A DNA stretch of 64,000 nucleotides. Source: Atkinsonella hypoxylon. Lineage: Eukaryota > Ascomycota > Sordariomycetes > Hypocreales > Clavicipitaceae. The stretch spans positions 20,382 through 84,381 of the forward strand of contig JFHB01000131.1 in NCBI GenBank assembly GCA_000729835.1, in the 5' to 3' direction. The position numbers and the translations under genes were made by a program. This document shows positions 25,411 to 36,382 of this stretch, piece after piece (position 1 is the stretch's first letter; each line of letters begins with the position of its first letter). The notes below the pieces were generated by a model. The model searched no databases and was not told the origin of the DNA. It was given only the letters and a program-made list of their open reading frames with translations.

Positions 25411-25931
25411 GTCGATCGTCTGTCTGGTTGTTCAAGAAACAACTCGTACCGTCGTCAAAGCTTCGCTGCGGGCCCGTCAGGTCGGCGGGGATAGCTTCGA
25501 CCAGAACAGACAACAGACAGACGTCTTGCACTACTACATGCTCCACTCGTAACACAACAACATGCTCACATGATCTATATCCATCCATTCGAACACGGCC
25601 TCTGCAGTTAAATTCGTGCGCCACTGTGACCGGAAGTTGAATTTCAAATTCCGCTTCAAACCCACTTGACAAGTTTTCCCCCACCCAAGCGACTTCGGAG
25701 CGTCACAATGGCGTATCAAGTACCTACTAATTCGGCATGATATTGTAAAGCTGGGTTTAACACGCAAAGGGAGAGCCAAGATTCACCTGAATTGCCCGGC
25801 TATTGTATATATTGCACCTTCTGGCAACTCTCGCAAGTGCATCTTGACGATATATCACGACCTTTTGCGTCCAACAACCCCGTCGACGGAATCAACCCTC
25901 TAGTGCAAGACCCGAGTATGTCGATGAAACA

Positions 25932-25951
25932 ATATATATATATATATATAT
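25932..25951. repeat. (AT)10 microsatellite
   Basis: Ten perfect AT dinucleotides at the edge of the AT-rich island. Confidence 0.9.
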
Positions 25952-27088
25952 TGCTGTCATAGGGCCTGGCAATTGTAATGTAATTAGAGACCAACTTTCA
26001 ACCATCAGCATCATAGAAAGAATGATTCTCTCGGCCCGAAATAACTCCCTTTATGTCTTCCATAGTTACTCTTTCAACAATTTGCTATTTGCATTATACT
26101 CACTCGTACATGCTTACTTAATAGTCCCTCTACTACTATTGTGCCCCAACTAACTAGTTACGGAGTATCTCTTTGGGGGCCGTAAGACTACACCCCCCCG
26201 TACCGATCCACTATTCTGAGCCAATTAAATAGCTGCATCTAAAGTTACGTGCCGCACCCTAGAAGTACTAAAGTTACAAAGAGCTACATTATAGATATTC
26301 TAGTCCTACTGCCCACCTTAGGCATCTAGGTAGGTAGCTGGCCTAAAGGAACATTCTAATAAATAAATAAGTTATATTATAATAATACTACTTATAAAGA
26401 AGCTATAAGTCTAGTCTATTAATACTGCTACTAGCTGAAAAGCCTTATATAGGGATTAAGCAATGTGCGTAGCTGCTACTAAAAGTCATTTAAAGTCACT
26501 CTATAGAACTATGGAGAAAAAGCGGGTCCTGCGGTCCTCAAAAGGAGTCCTGGAGATTTAACAAGTGCTGGGAGCAGTAACAAAAATGGAGCCTCGCCGC
26601 TCAAAAACGACCAAAAACTTCGCATCAGTGGGCCGAGCAGGGTTTGTCAACCACTATTGGTCAATCCGTCACGAAAAATCTATTAGCACTATGCAATGCA
26701 GCAAGGGACCTGAACCAAGGCGGGGACGAGGAGGGGCCAAGAATGAAAAAAAAGTTTCCTGCTATTAGTCCCGCTTCCGGCACGCAACTCTCTTCTCCTC
26801 TTGTTCACCTCGTCCCATAAACCTCTTCAACCAGAGGGGTAATAGAGAAGACAAGTTTCAATCGTGTTCCTGCGGCAGATGATTGCCAGGTAGCGCTTTT
26901 GACCTGTCCAAGGAAGCTCTGAGAACGGGTTTTCTTGCCCAGCTGTCGCTAGCAGATCCCACCGCACATAGCACCTTTTCTCTCATCATCGTCTTGCTTC
27001 TGCCCCTCAAACCTTTCATTTTCTCTCCATTTTTCTTCGTCTTCTTTAATCTCCTTGATACATCTCAACTGATTGGCTCGCTTTCACA

Positions 27089-30000
27089 ATGGCCATCCAG
27101 TCACTGCCGCCGTCCTCGGCGCGCTTCTCCAGTGCCAATGATGAAGGCCTAATCTGCCTTGAATTCGAAGATGGCTCTGCCTACACTGGCTACAGCTTCG
27201 GAGCCGACAAGAGCGTTGCTGGAGAGCTGGTCTTCCAGACGGGCATGGTGGGATATCCAGAATCTCTGACAGATCCCTCCTACCGGGGCCAAATCCTCGT
27301 CATTACGTTCCCTCTCGTTGGAAACTATGGTGTGCCTTCGCGCGAAACTGCCGATGACCTTCTTAGCCATCCGCCTGCTCACTTCGAGTCATCGCAGATT
27401 CATGTTGCCGGTGTTGTTGCCGCTTCCTACTGTGGCGAGGATTTCTCTCACTTCTTGGCCGCCTCCTCCCTTGGCACTTGGTTGAAGGAGCAGGGCGTGC
27501 CTGCCATGTACGGTGTCGATACCAGAGCCCTGACTAAGAAAATCCGGGAAAAGGGTAGCATGCTGGGCAGGATGAGGCTTGAGATCAAGGACGCTGCAAT
27601 CAATGGTGCCGCTAATGGCGCCATCTACAAGGCATCTTCGAATCAGTTTGCTGAGGTTGATTGGGTAAATCCCAATGAGAAAAATCTCGTTGCTGAGGGT
27701 AAGTGCCATCGTCACGTATTCTCTTTGATGCCCATATTTGCTGCCTGAAAGCCTATACTTATTGTTGTTGTTTGTGTCATCTGCAGTGTCTGTCAAGACT
27801 CCTAAGCTGTACAAGCCCCCTTCTTCCGTCGCCGCCCGCAAGCATCCTTCGGGTCGACCAATTCGTGTATTGTGTGTCGATGTTGGTATGAAATATAATC
27901 AGCTCCGGTGCTTCCTCAAGCGTGGAGTTGAGGTCATGGTCTGCCCTTGGGACCACGATCTGGCCAAGGAAGCTGGAGATCAGTATGACGGTCTCTTTCT
28001 CTCCAATGGACCCGGTGACCCTTCCATTCTTGATATCACAGTCCAAAATATCCGGGACGCCATGGAAAAGAACAGGACCCCTGTTTTCGGTATTTGCTTG
28101 GGCCATCAGCTACTTGCACGTGCCTCTGGTGCCAAGACCAGCAAGATGAAGTTTGGTAACCGCGGCCACAACATTCCTTGCACCAGCATGATCACAGGCA
28201 AGTGCCACATCACATCTCAGAACCACGGTTTCGCTGTTGATGCCAGCACTCTGCCTTCCGACTGGCAAGAGTTGTTTGTCAATGCCAACGACGGTAGCAA
28301 TGAGGGTATCATGCACGTTGGTAAACCCTATTTTAGTGTTCAGTTCCATCCCGAGAGCACGCCTGGACCCCAGGATACCGAGTTTCTCTTCGATGTCTTT
28401 ATTGACACAATTGTAAATTGCACAAAAAATCCTGCTCTCCTAGAGCGCCCCGTGAGTTTTCCCGGTGGTACAATTGAGGAGAATGAAAATCTTCACCCTC
28501 GAGTCCATGTCAAGAAGGTTCTTGTTCTCGGTAGTGGTGGTCTCAGCATCGGGCAGGCTGGTGAGTTTGATTACTCTGGCAGTCAAGCTATTAAGGCTCT
28601 TAAGGAAGAGGGCATCTACACTATCCTCATTAACCCCAATATTGCTACTATTCAAACATCAAAGGGTCTCGCCGACAAGGTCTACTTCTTGCCCGTCAAC
28701 GCTGAGTTTGTCCGCAAGGTTATTCACTATGAGCGACCTGATGCCGTCTATGTTACCTTTGGTGGTCAGACTGCTCTTCAGGTCGGCATCCAGCTCAAGG
28801 ATGAGTTTGAAGGTCTGGGAGTTAAAGTTTTGGGTACTCCCATTGATACCATCATCACCACAGAGGATCGTGAGCTTTTTGCTCGTGCCATGGACTCCAT
28901 TGGCGAGAAGTGCGCCAAGTCTGCCTCAGCTAGCAATGTTGAAGAGGCGATGCGCGTCGTCAAAGACATTGGCTTCCCTGTTATCGTTCGTGCTGCTTAC
29001 GCTCTGGGTGGTCTCGGCAGTGGTTTCGCTAATAATGAAGATGAGCTGCTTGAACTTTGCAACAAAGCATTTGCCGCCAGTCCCCAAGTGCTTATTGAGC
29101 GCAGTATGAAGGGATGGAAGGAGATTGAGTATGAGGTCGTTCGAGATGCGCAGGACAACTGCATTACGGTTTGTAATATGGAGAACTTCGATCCTCTTGG
29201 TATCCATACCGGTGACTCTATTGTTGTCGCCCCTTCACAGACATTGTCTGACGAAGACTACAATATGCTGCGGACGACCGCTGTTAACGTCATTCGTCAC
29301 CTTGGCGTGGTTGGAGAGTGCAATATTCAATATGCACTGAACCCATTCTCGAGAGAGTACTGCATCATTGAGGTCAACGCACGTTTGTCTCGCTCCTCCG
29401 CCCTGGCGTCAAAGGCCACTGGTTATCCCTTGGCCTTCATTGCCGCGAAATTGGGTCTTGGTATCCCTTTAAAGGAGATCAAGAACTCTGTAACAAAGTC
29501 TACCTGTGCATGCTTCGAGCCATCGCTTGACTACTGTGTTGTCAAGATGCCACGATGGGACCTGAAGAAGTTTACCCGTGTATCCACTCAGCTGGGATCA
29601 TCGATGAAAAGTGTGGGCGAGGTCATGAGTATTGGTCGCTCTTTCGAAGAGGCTATCCAAAAAGCGATCCGCTCTATCGACTTCCACAACCTAGGCTTCA
29701 ATGAGACTCCTGCCTTGATGTCCATTGACGACGAGCTTCAGACACCATCTGACCAGCGTCTCTTCGCTATTGCCAATGCTATGCATGAGGGCTACTCTGT
29801 TGACAAAATTTGGGAGATGACCAAGATTGACAAGTGGTTCTTGCGTAAGCTCAAGGGTCTGAGCGACTTTGCCAAGGATATGAGCCGGTATACCACCAAG
29901 GACGTTGCGCGATCTCCTGATCTGCTCGTGCAGGCCAAGCGTCTCGGTTTCAGTGACCGTCAGCTTGCCAAGTTCTGGGATTCCAACGAGATTGCTGTCC

Positions 30001-32941
30001 GTCGCCTGCGACTCGAAGCTGGAATTCAACCTTTCGTTAAGCAAATTGACACGGTTGCTGCTGAATTCCCCGCCTTTACCAATTATCTCTATCTCACATA
30101 CAATGCTAGTGAGAGCGACGTCTCCTTTGATGACCATGGTGTCATGGTTCTGGGTTCCGGTGTCTACCGTATTGGTTCCTCTGTCGAATTCGATTGGTGT
30201 TCGGTTCGTGCCATTCGAACACTACGCAGCACTGGCTTCAAAACTATCATGGTCAATTACAACCCTGAGACCGTGAGCACCGACTACGATGAAGCCGACA
30301 AACTCTACTTTGAGAACATCAATCTTGAAACTGTGTTGGATATTTACCAATTGGAGGCCGCCAGCGGTGTTCTTGGAGCCATGGGTGGACAAACACCCAA
30401 CAATATTGCCTTGTCGCTCCATCGAGCTGGCGTACGGGTTCTCGGTACCTCTCCTGAGATGATTGACATGGCCGAGAATCGATACAAGTTTTCCCGCATG
30501 TTGGATCGCATTGAGGTCGACCAGCCTACGTGGAAAGAGCTAACCAGTTTTTCCGAAGCCCGAGAATTCTGTAATGCTGTCAACTATCCCGTGCTTGTGC
30601 GGCCTTCCTATGTGCTGTCTGGTGCGGCTATGAACACTGTCTACTCTGAAAAGGACTTGGAGAGTTATCTGGCACAAGCTGCCGAGGTTTCTCGTGAGCA
30701 TCCTGTCGTCATCTCCAAGTACATTGAGAACGCCAAGGAAATTGAGATGGATGCTGTTGCCAAGGACGGTGTGGTCGTCGGTCATTTCATTTCCGAGCAC
30801 GTCGAGAATGCAGGTGTGCATTCTGGTGACGCAACTCTTATCTTGCCTCCCCAGGATCTGGAGCAGGCTACCATTGAGAGAATTGAAGAAGCCACTCGAA
30901 AAATAGGTGCTGCTCTGAACGTCACTGGCCCCTTCAATATTCAGTTCATTGCCAAAGATAACGATATCAAGGTCATTGAGTGCAACGTTCGTGCCTCACG
31001 ATCTTTCCCCTTCGTTTCCAAGACCATGGGCGTGGATTTGATTGAAATGGCTACCAAAGCTATCATGCACCAGCCTTTCACGGAGTATCCTCCAACTACT
31101 ATTCAGCCTAACTGCGTTGGGGTGAAGGTGCCTCAATTCAGTTTCTCGCGCCTTTCCGGTGCTGATCCTGTCCTGGGTGTCGAGATGGCATCTACTGGTG
31201 AAGTTGCGTGCTTTGGTATTGACAAATATGAGGCTTATCTGAAGGCTCTCTTGTCTACCGGCTTTAAAATCCCCAAGGCTAATATCCTCCTGTCCATTGG
31301 TTCATACAAGGACAAGCGAGAGCTGCTACCTTCAATGCAAAAGCTACAGCGCATTGGCTACAAGCTGTTCGCCACTGCCGGTACTGCCGATTTTCTACAG
31401 GAGCATGGTGTTCAGGTCCAGTATCTTGAAGTTCTCGGTCGTGACGAGGACATCAGCTCAGAATTCTCCCTCACGCAGCATCTTGCCAAGAACATGATCG
31501 ACCTGTATATCAATCTGCCTTCCAACAACAAGTACCGCCGTCCTGCCAATTACATGAGCAAGGGTTACAAGACTCGACGTATGGCTGTAGACTACCAGAT
31601 TCCTCTGGTGACCAATGTCAAGAACGCCAAGATCTTAGTCGAGGCTATCGCTCGCCATGTCTACTTGGATGTCTCCAAGCGCGACTTTCAGCTGAGTGAG
31701 CTGCCTCCTCCACCACCAGCCAAATCTGCCAAGACTCCCGAGTTGAAGGCAACTCTTCCTTCCATCACTTCAGTAATAGAAAGCCCCCATCGACATGCCG
31801 CTGCTGATGGAACCGTGACCTCTCCAACCCGTGTTGGACAGATCGACGAGCTTACCCTGCCAGGCACTATCCAACAGAGTTTCTCCATTAGTGCCTCGGT
31901 CATGAAGCTACTCTCTCAGCCATCAGCCTTCAAAAATGCCAATGTTTTATCAGTGAGCAAATATACTCGTGCTGATTTGCACATCTTGTTCACTGTTGCT
32001 CAGGAGATGCGCCTCGGTGTCCAGCGTGCAGGCGTTTTAGATATACTGCGTGGCAAAGTTCTTTGCACTCTCTTCTACGAGCCTTCCACTAGAACATCGG
32101 TATCTTTTGATGCTGCCATGCAGCGTCTCGGAGGTCGAACAGTTGCCGTCCCTACTTCTCATTCGTCAGTCCAGAAGGGTGAGTCTTTGCAGGACACTCT
32201 GCGCACTTTGGCTTGCTACGGTGACGCCATAGTCCTTCGACACCCTGATGAGAATTCGGTGCATGTGGCCGAGAAGTACAGCGATGTTCCGATCATCAAT
32301 GGAGGAAACGGCAGCAAGGAGCATCCTACGCAGGCATTCTTGGACCTCTTTACCATTCGAGAGGAGCTTGGCACCGTTCAAGGGCTGACGATTACCTTTT
32401 TGGGTGATCTGCTATACGGTCGAACTGTGCACTCCTTGGTTCAGCTCCTGCGCCATTACCAGGTACAGGTGCAACTGGTGGCGCCTAAAGGTCTTGAGCT
32501 ACCTAGGGAGGTTCGGGAACAACTTGCTGCCTCTGGCCAGCTTCTCTGCGAATCTGAGAGCCTGACTCCGGAGATTATTGCCCGCAGCGACGTGCTCTAC
32601 TGCACTCGCACTCAGCAGGAGCGCTTCGAGAGCGCCGAGCAGTATAAGAAGCTTAGAAACTCTTATAGAGTAGGCAATGCTGCACTGAAACACGCCAAGA
32701 GCCAGATGGTGGTGATGCACCCTCTGCCCAGGAACGAGGAGGTTGCCGAGGAGGTTGACTTTGACCAACGTGCGGCATATTTCAGACAGGTAAGTGATCT
32801 TTTTCCCTCTCTTTCTTTCTGTCCTTTCTCTCTCTTTTCTTTCTTTTGTAAACAAGTTATAATTGCTAATGTGTGTCATAGATGCGCTACGGACTTTACT
32901 GCAGGATGGCGCTATTGGCCCTCGTCATGGCTCCTGCTTAA
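27089..32941 (+). CDS. pyrABCN: Carbamoyl-phosphate synthase / aspartate transcarbamylase fusion (pyrimidine synthesis)
   Basis: Exons 27089-27698, 27787-32789 and 32882-32941 join to about 1890 aa. Domains in order are glutamine amidotransferase (nucleophile Cys in FGICLGHQLLA, with FHPE further on), then two ATP-grasp halves of carbamoyl-phosphate synthase (VLVLGSGGLSIGQAGEFDYS begins the first), then aspartate transcarbamylase. The transcarbamylase has FYEPSTRTS, HPTQA and MHPLPR. It catalyses the first two steps of UMP synthesis and is UTP-inhibited in characterised fungi. The last exon is only 20 codons and completes YFRQMRYGLYCRMALLALVM. Between about residues 1500 and 1580 there is only a short Pro/Ser-rich linker; the inactive dihydroorotase-like segment of yeast Ura2 is not visible. 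Yeast Ura2 is 2214 aa, and this shortfall fits the missing segment. Intron 1 is 88 bp, intron 2 is 92 bp. Confidence 0.95.
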
Positions 32942-34460
32942 AGTCAAGCTTTTTTTTTTTTTTTTTGTACAACGATGTTTTTCGGCGCATGGTCGAGAGC
33001 CGAGAGCCGACTCAAAATTATTCGAAAACGAGGATGACGTTCTTTCTTTTTAATACTCAAAACGACGTAGACTTGGGAATTCGTTCATTATCGATAGAAT
33101 TACTGTTCCAAGGTATTCGTATTCGCTAGTCCAATGGCGTTGAGCCACGCAGGTGATTGTCTCCGCCTCCCATGTTGAATAGCAGTCGCTGGACTCGACT
33201 GCGTGTCAGAATAGATACACATGACTAAGATAATGCATGTATGTGTATATATGTAATGTATAGTGTGTATGTATAGGTACGTAATGTTCGTACTTTTCGT
33301 GTATGTATCATGTATAGGATTGAACAGTGGTGTTTATTTATTTATTTATTTAGTTACTTAGTTAGTCTAATCTAGTTTAGTTTAGCGTAGTCTAGCGTTC
33401 AATATATTTTGCATTGTGATGTTTGTAGAGTTTATTTCTTCTTCATTTACTGGTCAAGTGTTCTTTCTGGAGGAAGCCAACCGGCCCGTGAGTCGTACGA
33501 CTACTACATTGCCTCTATGGAATGCACATAGAAAAACATGATTAAGCTTCATATCAATTCCAAGTCACTCATCGCAGCGGCGCAATTATGCGTGACGTGG
33601 CTAGTTGGTAGAATTTTTTCATCTGGCCAGAGTCAACGATCAGCACAGCACAGCACGCAGATCGTCGGCGCCAAGTCACCTGCAGCCGGGAAGGCGCGAT
33701 GCTCTGCAATTTCCTTCGCGAACTGCGCGCGTCGCAAGGGTCTGCTAGCTGTGGCAAGGAACACAAAAGCAGAATTCCAATTAGTTAAGCATCCTCGCTT
33801 TCGCACCCTAGCTTTGCTCTTGAAGAATCTCGAACGGAGCCAAGTCTCATTTTGCGCACACCAAGATGGTACTAGTCGTTGTCGATGTTACCGAGCGAAG
33901 CCAGATATTCATCGACGTTTTTCTCACACAAGCGATTGAACCATGGAATTTAACGAATTCAACCGCGTGGATTACAAGCGCCGAGGAACGGATCGTGCAA
34001 TTGAGCTCGTTCAAATCACAGCCTGGTGTCGAGTCGAGTATGCAGTCCAGGGGCAACAGTGATACACTCGACCTAAATGACGAAATTTCAGCCTCAGTCA
34101 AGTTGCACGACCTGGTCATCCTCATTGGCTGACTTGGCAATCAGTCTCTGGGCTGCGTGTCAAGGATTGTCCGTTTGTCAGGCTCAGCATAACATGAGTC
34201 CCTATTTAAATGCAAGCCTCGTCGCAACTATGCATTCGCTCACTCCCTCCTTGTGACAACAACTTCTCCGACGGTAGGTCATTCGCTGTCACCTTTCGAC
34301 AGCGGTTACCTGTGCGCTGATGGCGACTGCGAATGTAAACGCGAACCACTGTGCGGGAAGTGGTTGCTCCATCGTGCGCTTGCAGGTCAAATATACAGGT
34401 AGGTTTGCCAAAGCATCCCGATTCCAAACCAACACCAAAGGCTGCGTCTGTAGCTGACCC

Positions 34461-34506
34461 CTGGACGACTGGACGACTGGACGACTGGACGACTGGACGA
34501 CTGGAC
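34461..34506. repeat. 8-bp tandem repeat (CTGGACGA)
   Basis: Five perfect copies and a six-base partial copy of CTGGACGA. Confidence 0.95.
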
Positions 34507-35843
34507 ATTTGAAGATGGAACAACGGAGCAAGATCTACCTACGTCTATTGATAAGCTTTGCGAAACTCCACACCAGTATAAGTTTGCTAAGAAAGCCGGC
34601 ACTTCCGTTATGTCTGTTTATTCTACCCTGCTCGCCGGCATCACTGTGTCCTGCACTAACACTACGATAGTGTCGCATCCGCCAACTGGGCACGCAATTG
34701 CAGCCGTTGCAGGGTTGCTTTATCTCAGACATTTTTGATCCCGGACATCTGGTGGAACGCGTCAACCAAAAGAGCTAATGGCTATTTTGGGTATAAGGAG
34801 TTTGCCCACTTGACCAACGACGAGGAGAAGCCTGATGGCTGTGGTGAGTCTGAGACCACAGCCCGCCTACCCTGACATCATTTGAGGTCTTGAAAAGCTA
34901 CTTACGGTTTTCTACGTTACGTGGCAGCGTCTTGGTCCCGTTTTGAGGTCAAGGCTTTTAAGCTAAAGAATAAGAAGCAGAAGGCACCCAAGGATTATAC
35001 TTATAGCTGGAGCAAGCTAAACTCATATTCAAGATGGTATGAGAGCAATCACACAGTTATAATCCTATTCTGCGGCCGAAGGGAGGAGAATAAAACAACC
35101 AATCAAATCACCTACAATGGTACAAACCTGGAGCTGTTTTCCAAGAGCCTCCTCGAACCTTGTGCGGGCCTTATTATCGAGATGGCAGCTGTGAACAGGA
35201 GATCCAGGGACGAAGAACAAGCGGACGATTGGCGGCAACAATAGTGAAACAATCTGCTGTCATAATGCAGCTCGACGAAAAGGACGGAAGGACGCGAGGA
35301 AAGCTTTACTGTCCCCGGGATGCGCATGCTCCCACACGCAGATGGAGCAGGCAGGTAATTGTCCAGGATGGGTAAAATATGAAAACCGGTGGGATTCTGC
35401 GTAGATATGGACATGTAACTTTCATTCATTGCACCGGGTTATTTTGACGCTTGACTGGGCTCTGTTAGCAACATATAGTAGCTTGTTTAATTGATTGAAA
35501 TTCTCTCTGTGAAAAATCCATGCCCAACATGTGCTCCTGCCCAGCGTACACAGAGAGCACAATGTGCATCTTCCTCCACCGGAAGGTAGACAGCCAGGCA
35601 GGCAACCAACCAATCCCACCCAAGGCCTCCACGTGACGAACAAGGTTTGTCAGGATCTCCAAGCTGGTAGTCAGAGACCGGACCCTCAGAGTTCGGCGAG
35701 GTTGACGTCGAACGAAATCCCACGGTATAGGCTTCTGTAAGGAACAGCCGGGCGGGGATAGGGTGATTGCCAATCCACGGCGGTAGCCTCTTTCCGAGCC
35801 GAAAATCAATCACACGGCGAGGACATCCAAGCACATATATGTT

Positions 35844-35877
35844 ACGGAGCACGGAGCACGGAGCACGGAGCACGGAG
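35844..35877. repeat. 7-bp tandem repeat (ACGGAGC)
   Basis: Four perfect copies and a six-base partial. The unit contains the ACGGAG core of the TACGGAGTA word found elsewhere in the window, and the array is bounded by TTACGGAG on the left and CGGAGTAG on the right. Confidence 0.9.
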
Positions 35878-36022
35878 TAGTCAACGAGTTGAGGGGAGGT
35901 GGGCGAGCGAGCAAGCATGTGAAGGTAGCCGGGCCTGCAAGGCGAATGGCCCAAAGGAGACTAGCGGGCGCCTTCTTGTCCATCCCCCGCAATCCAAGAG
36001 CACCAGACCAGACGCAACCCCC

Positions 36023-36062
36023 CCTCGGTAGCGGGCGGCGGGTAGAGCTGCTTCAGCCGAGG
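36023..36062. promoter_or_regulatory. Inverted pair of CCTCGG boxes upstream of fox2 (possible FarA/FarB sites)
   Basis: CCTCGG at 36023-36028 and its complement CCGAGG at 36057-36062 lie 320-360 bp before the fox2 ATG. CCTCGG is the core bound by the fatty-acid regulators FarA and FarB in Aspergillus beta-oxidation promoters. The sites are seen; binding is inferred. A six-base word occurs often by chance, so the orientation and position matter more than the match. Confidence 0.45.
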
Positions 36063-36177
36063 CAGTAAGTGGCAGTGTCACGCAGCTGTCGGCAACCCAT
36101 GCATGGTCCAGAAGTCAAAAGTCGTAACGTCACCTGCCTCTTCACCGGCCTTCCGATCCTCTCTCCTTCATCCTGCT

Positions 36178-36220
36178 CCTCCCCATCACCTCCCCATCAC
36201 CTCCCCATCACCTCCCCATC
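36178..36220. repeat. 11-bp pyrimidine repeat in fox2 promoter (CCTCCCCATCA)
   Basis: Three full copies and one 10-base copy lie about 165-205 bp before the fox2 start codon. They form a polypyrimidine stretch typical of fungal core promoters. Confidence 0.85.
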
Positions 36221-36382
36221 CGTCATACCCCCTTTGCGAGCTATTTTGTTTTCCTTCTCTCTTGTCGCTCCGTTGTCTGCGATTGAGCGTCTGTAGACTG
36301 CCGGAGAGAATAAGAATAAACGCCCCTCCATCCTCCATCGTCGCCCGTCACATCTCACATCTCACATCTCACAACCGCCATC

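Larger units (their letters stand above)
24637..27088. other. Divergent intergenic region with an AT-rich island
   Basis: About 2.45 kb without a supported gene. It contains a purine-rich (GGCAGA/GGAAGA) tract at 25349-25410, an (AT)n run at 25932-25951, a TACGGAGTA at 26159-26167 and a clearly AT-rich block at about 25970-26480. The promoter of the pyrimidine gene lies at the right end and is CT-rich just before its ATG. Confidence 0.6.
32942..36382. other. Intergenic region upstream of fox2
   Basis: About 3.44 kb with no gene I can identify. Contents are a T17 run near 32950-32966, (TTTA)n near 33334-33355, an 8-bp tandem repeat at 34461-34506, a 7-bp tandem repeat at 35844-35877 and an 11-bp pyrimidine repeat at 36178-36220. 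An open frame at 34921-35244 (107 codons, no ATG at its start) is rich in Lys and Trp but matches nothing I know. The last 400 bp are the fox2 promoter and leader. Confidence 0.55.

Noticed and set aside
34921..35244. 107-codon plus-strand frame rich in Lys, Trp and Tyr
   Set aside because: It begins with GTG rather than ATG, has no recognisable family and is flanked by AT-rich non-coding sequence. It could be an old gene fragment, but the evidence is too thin.
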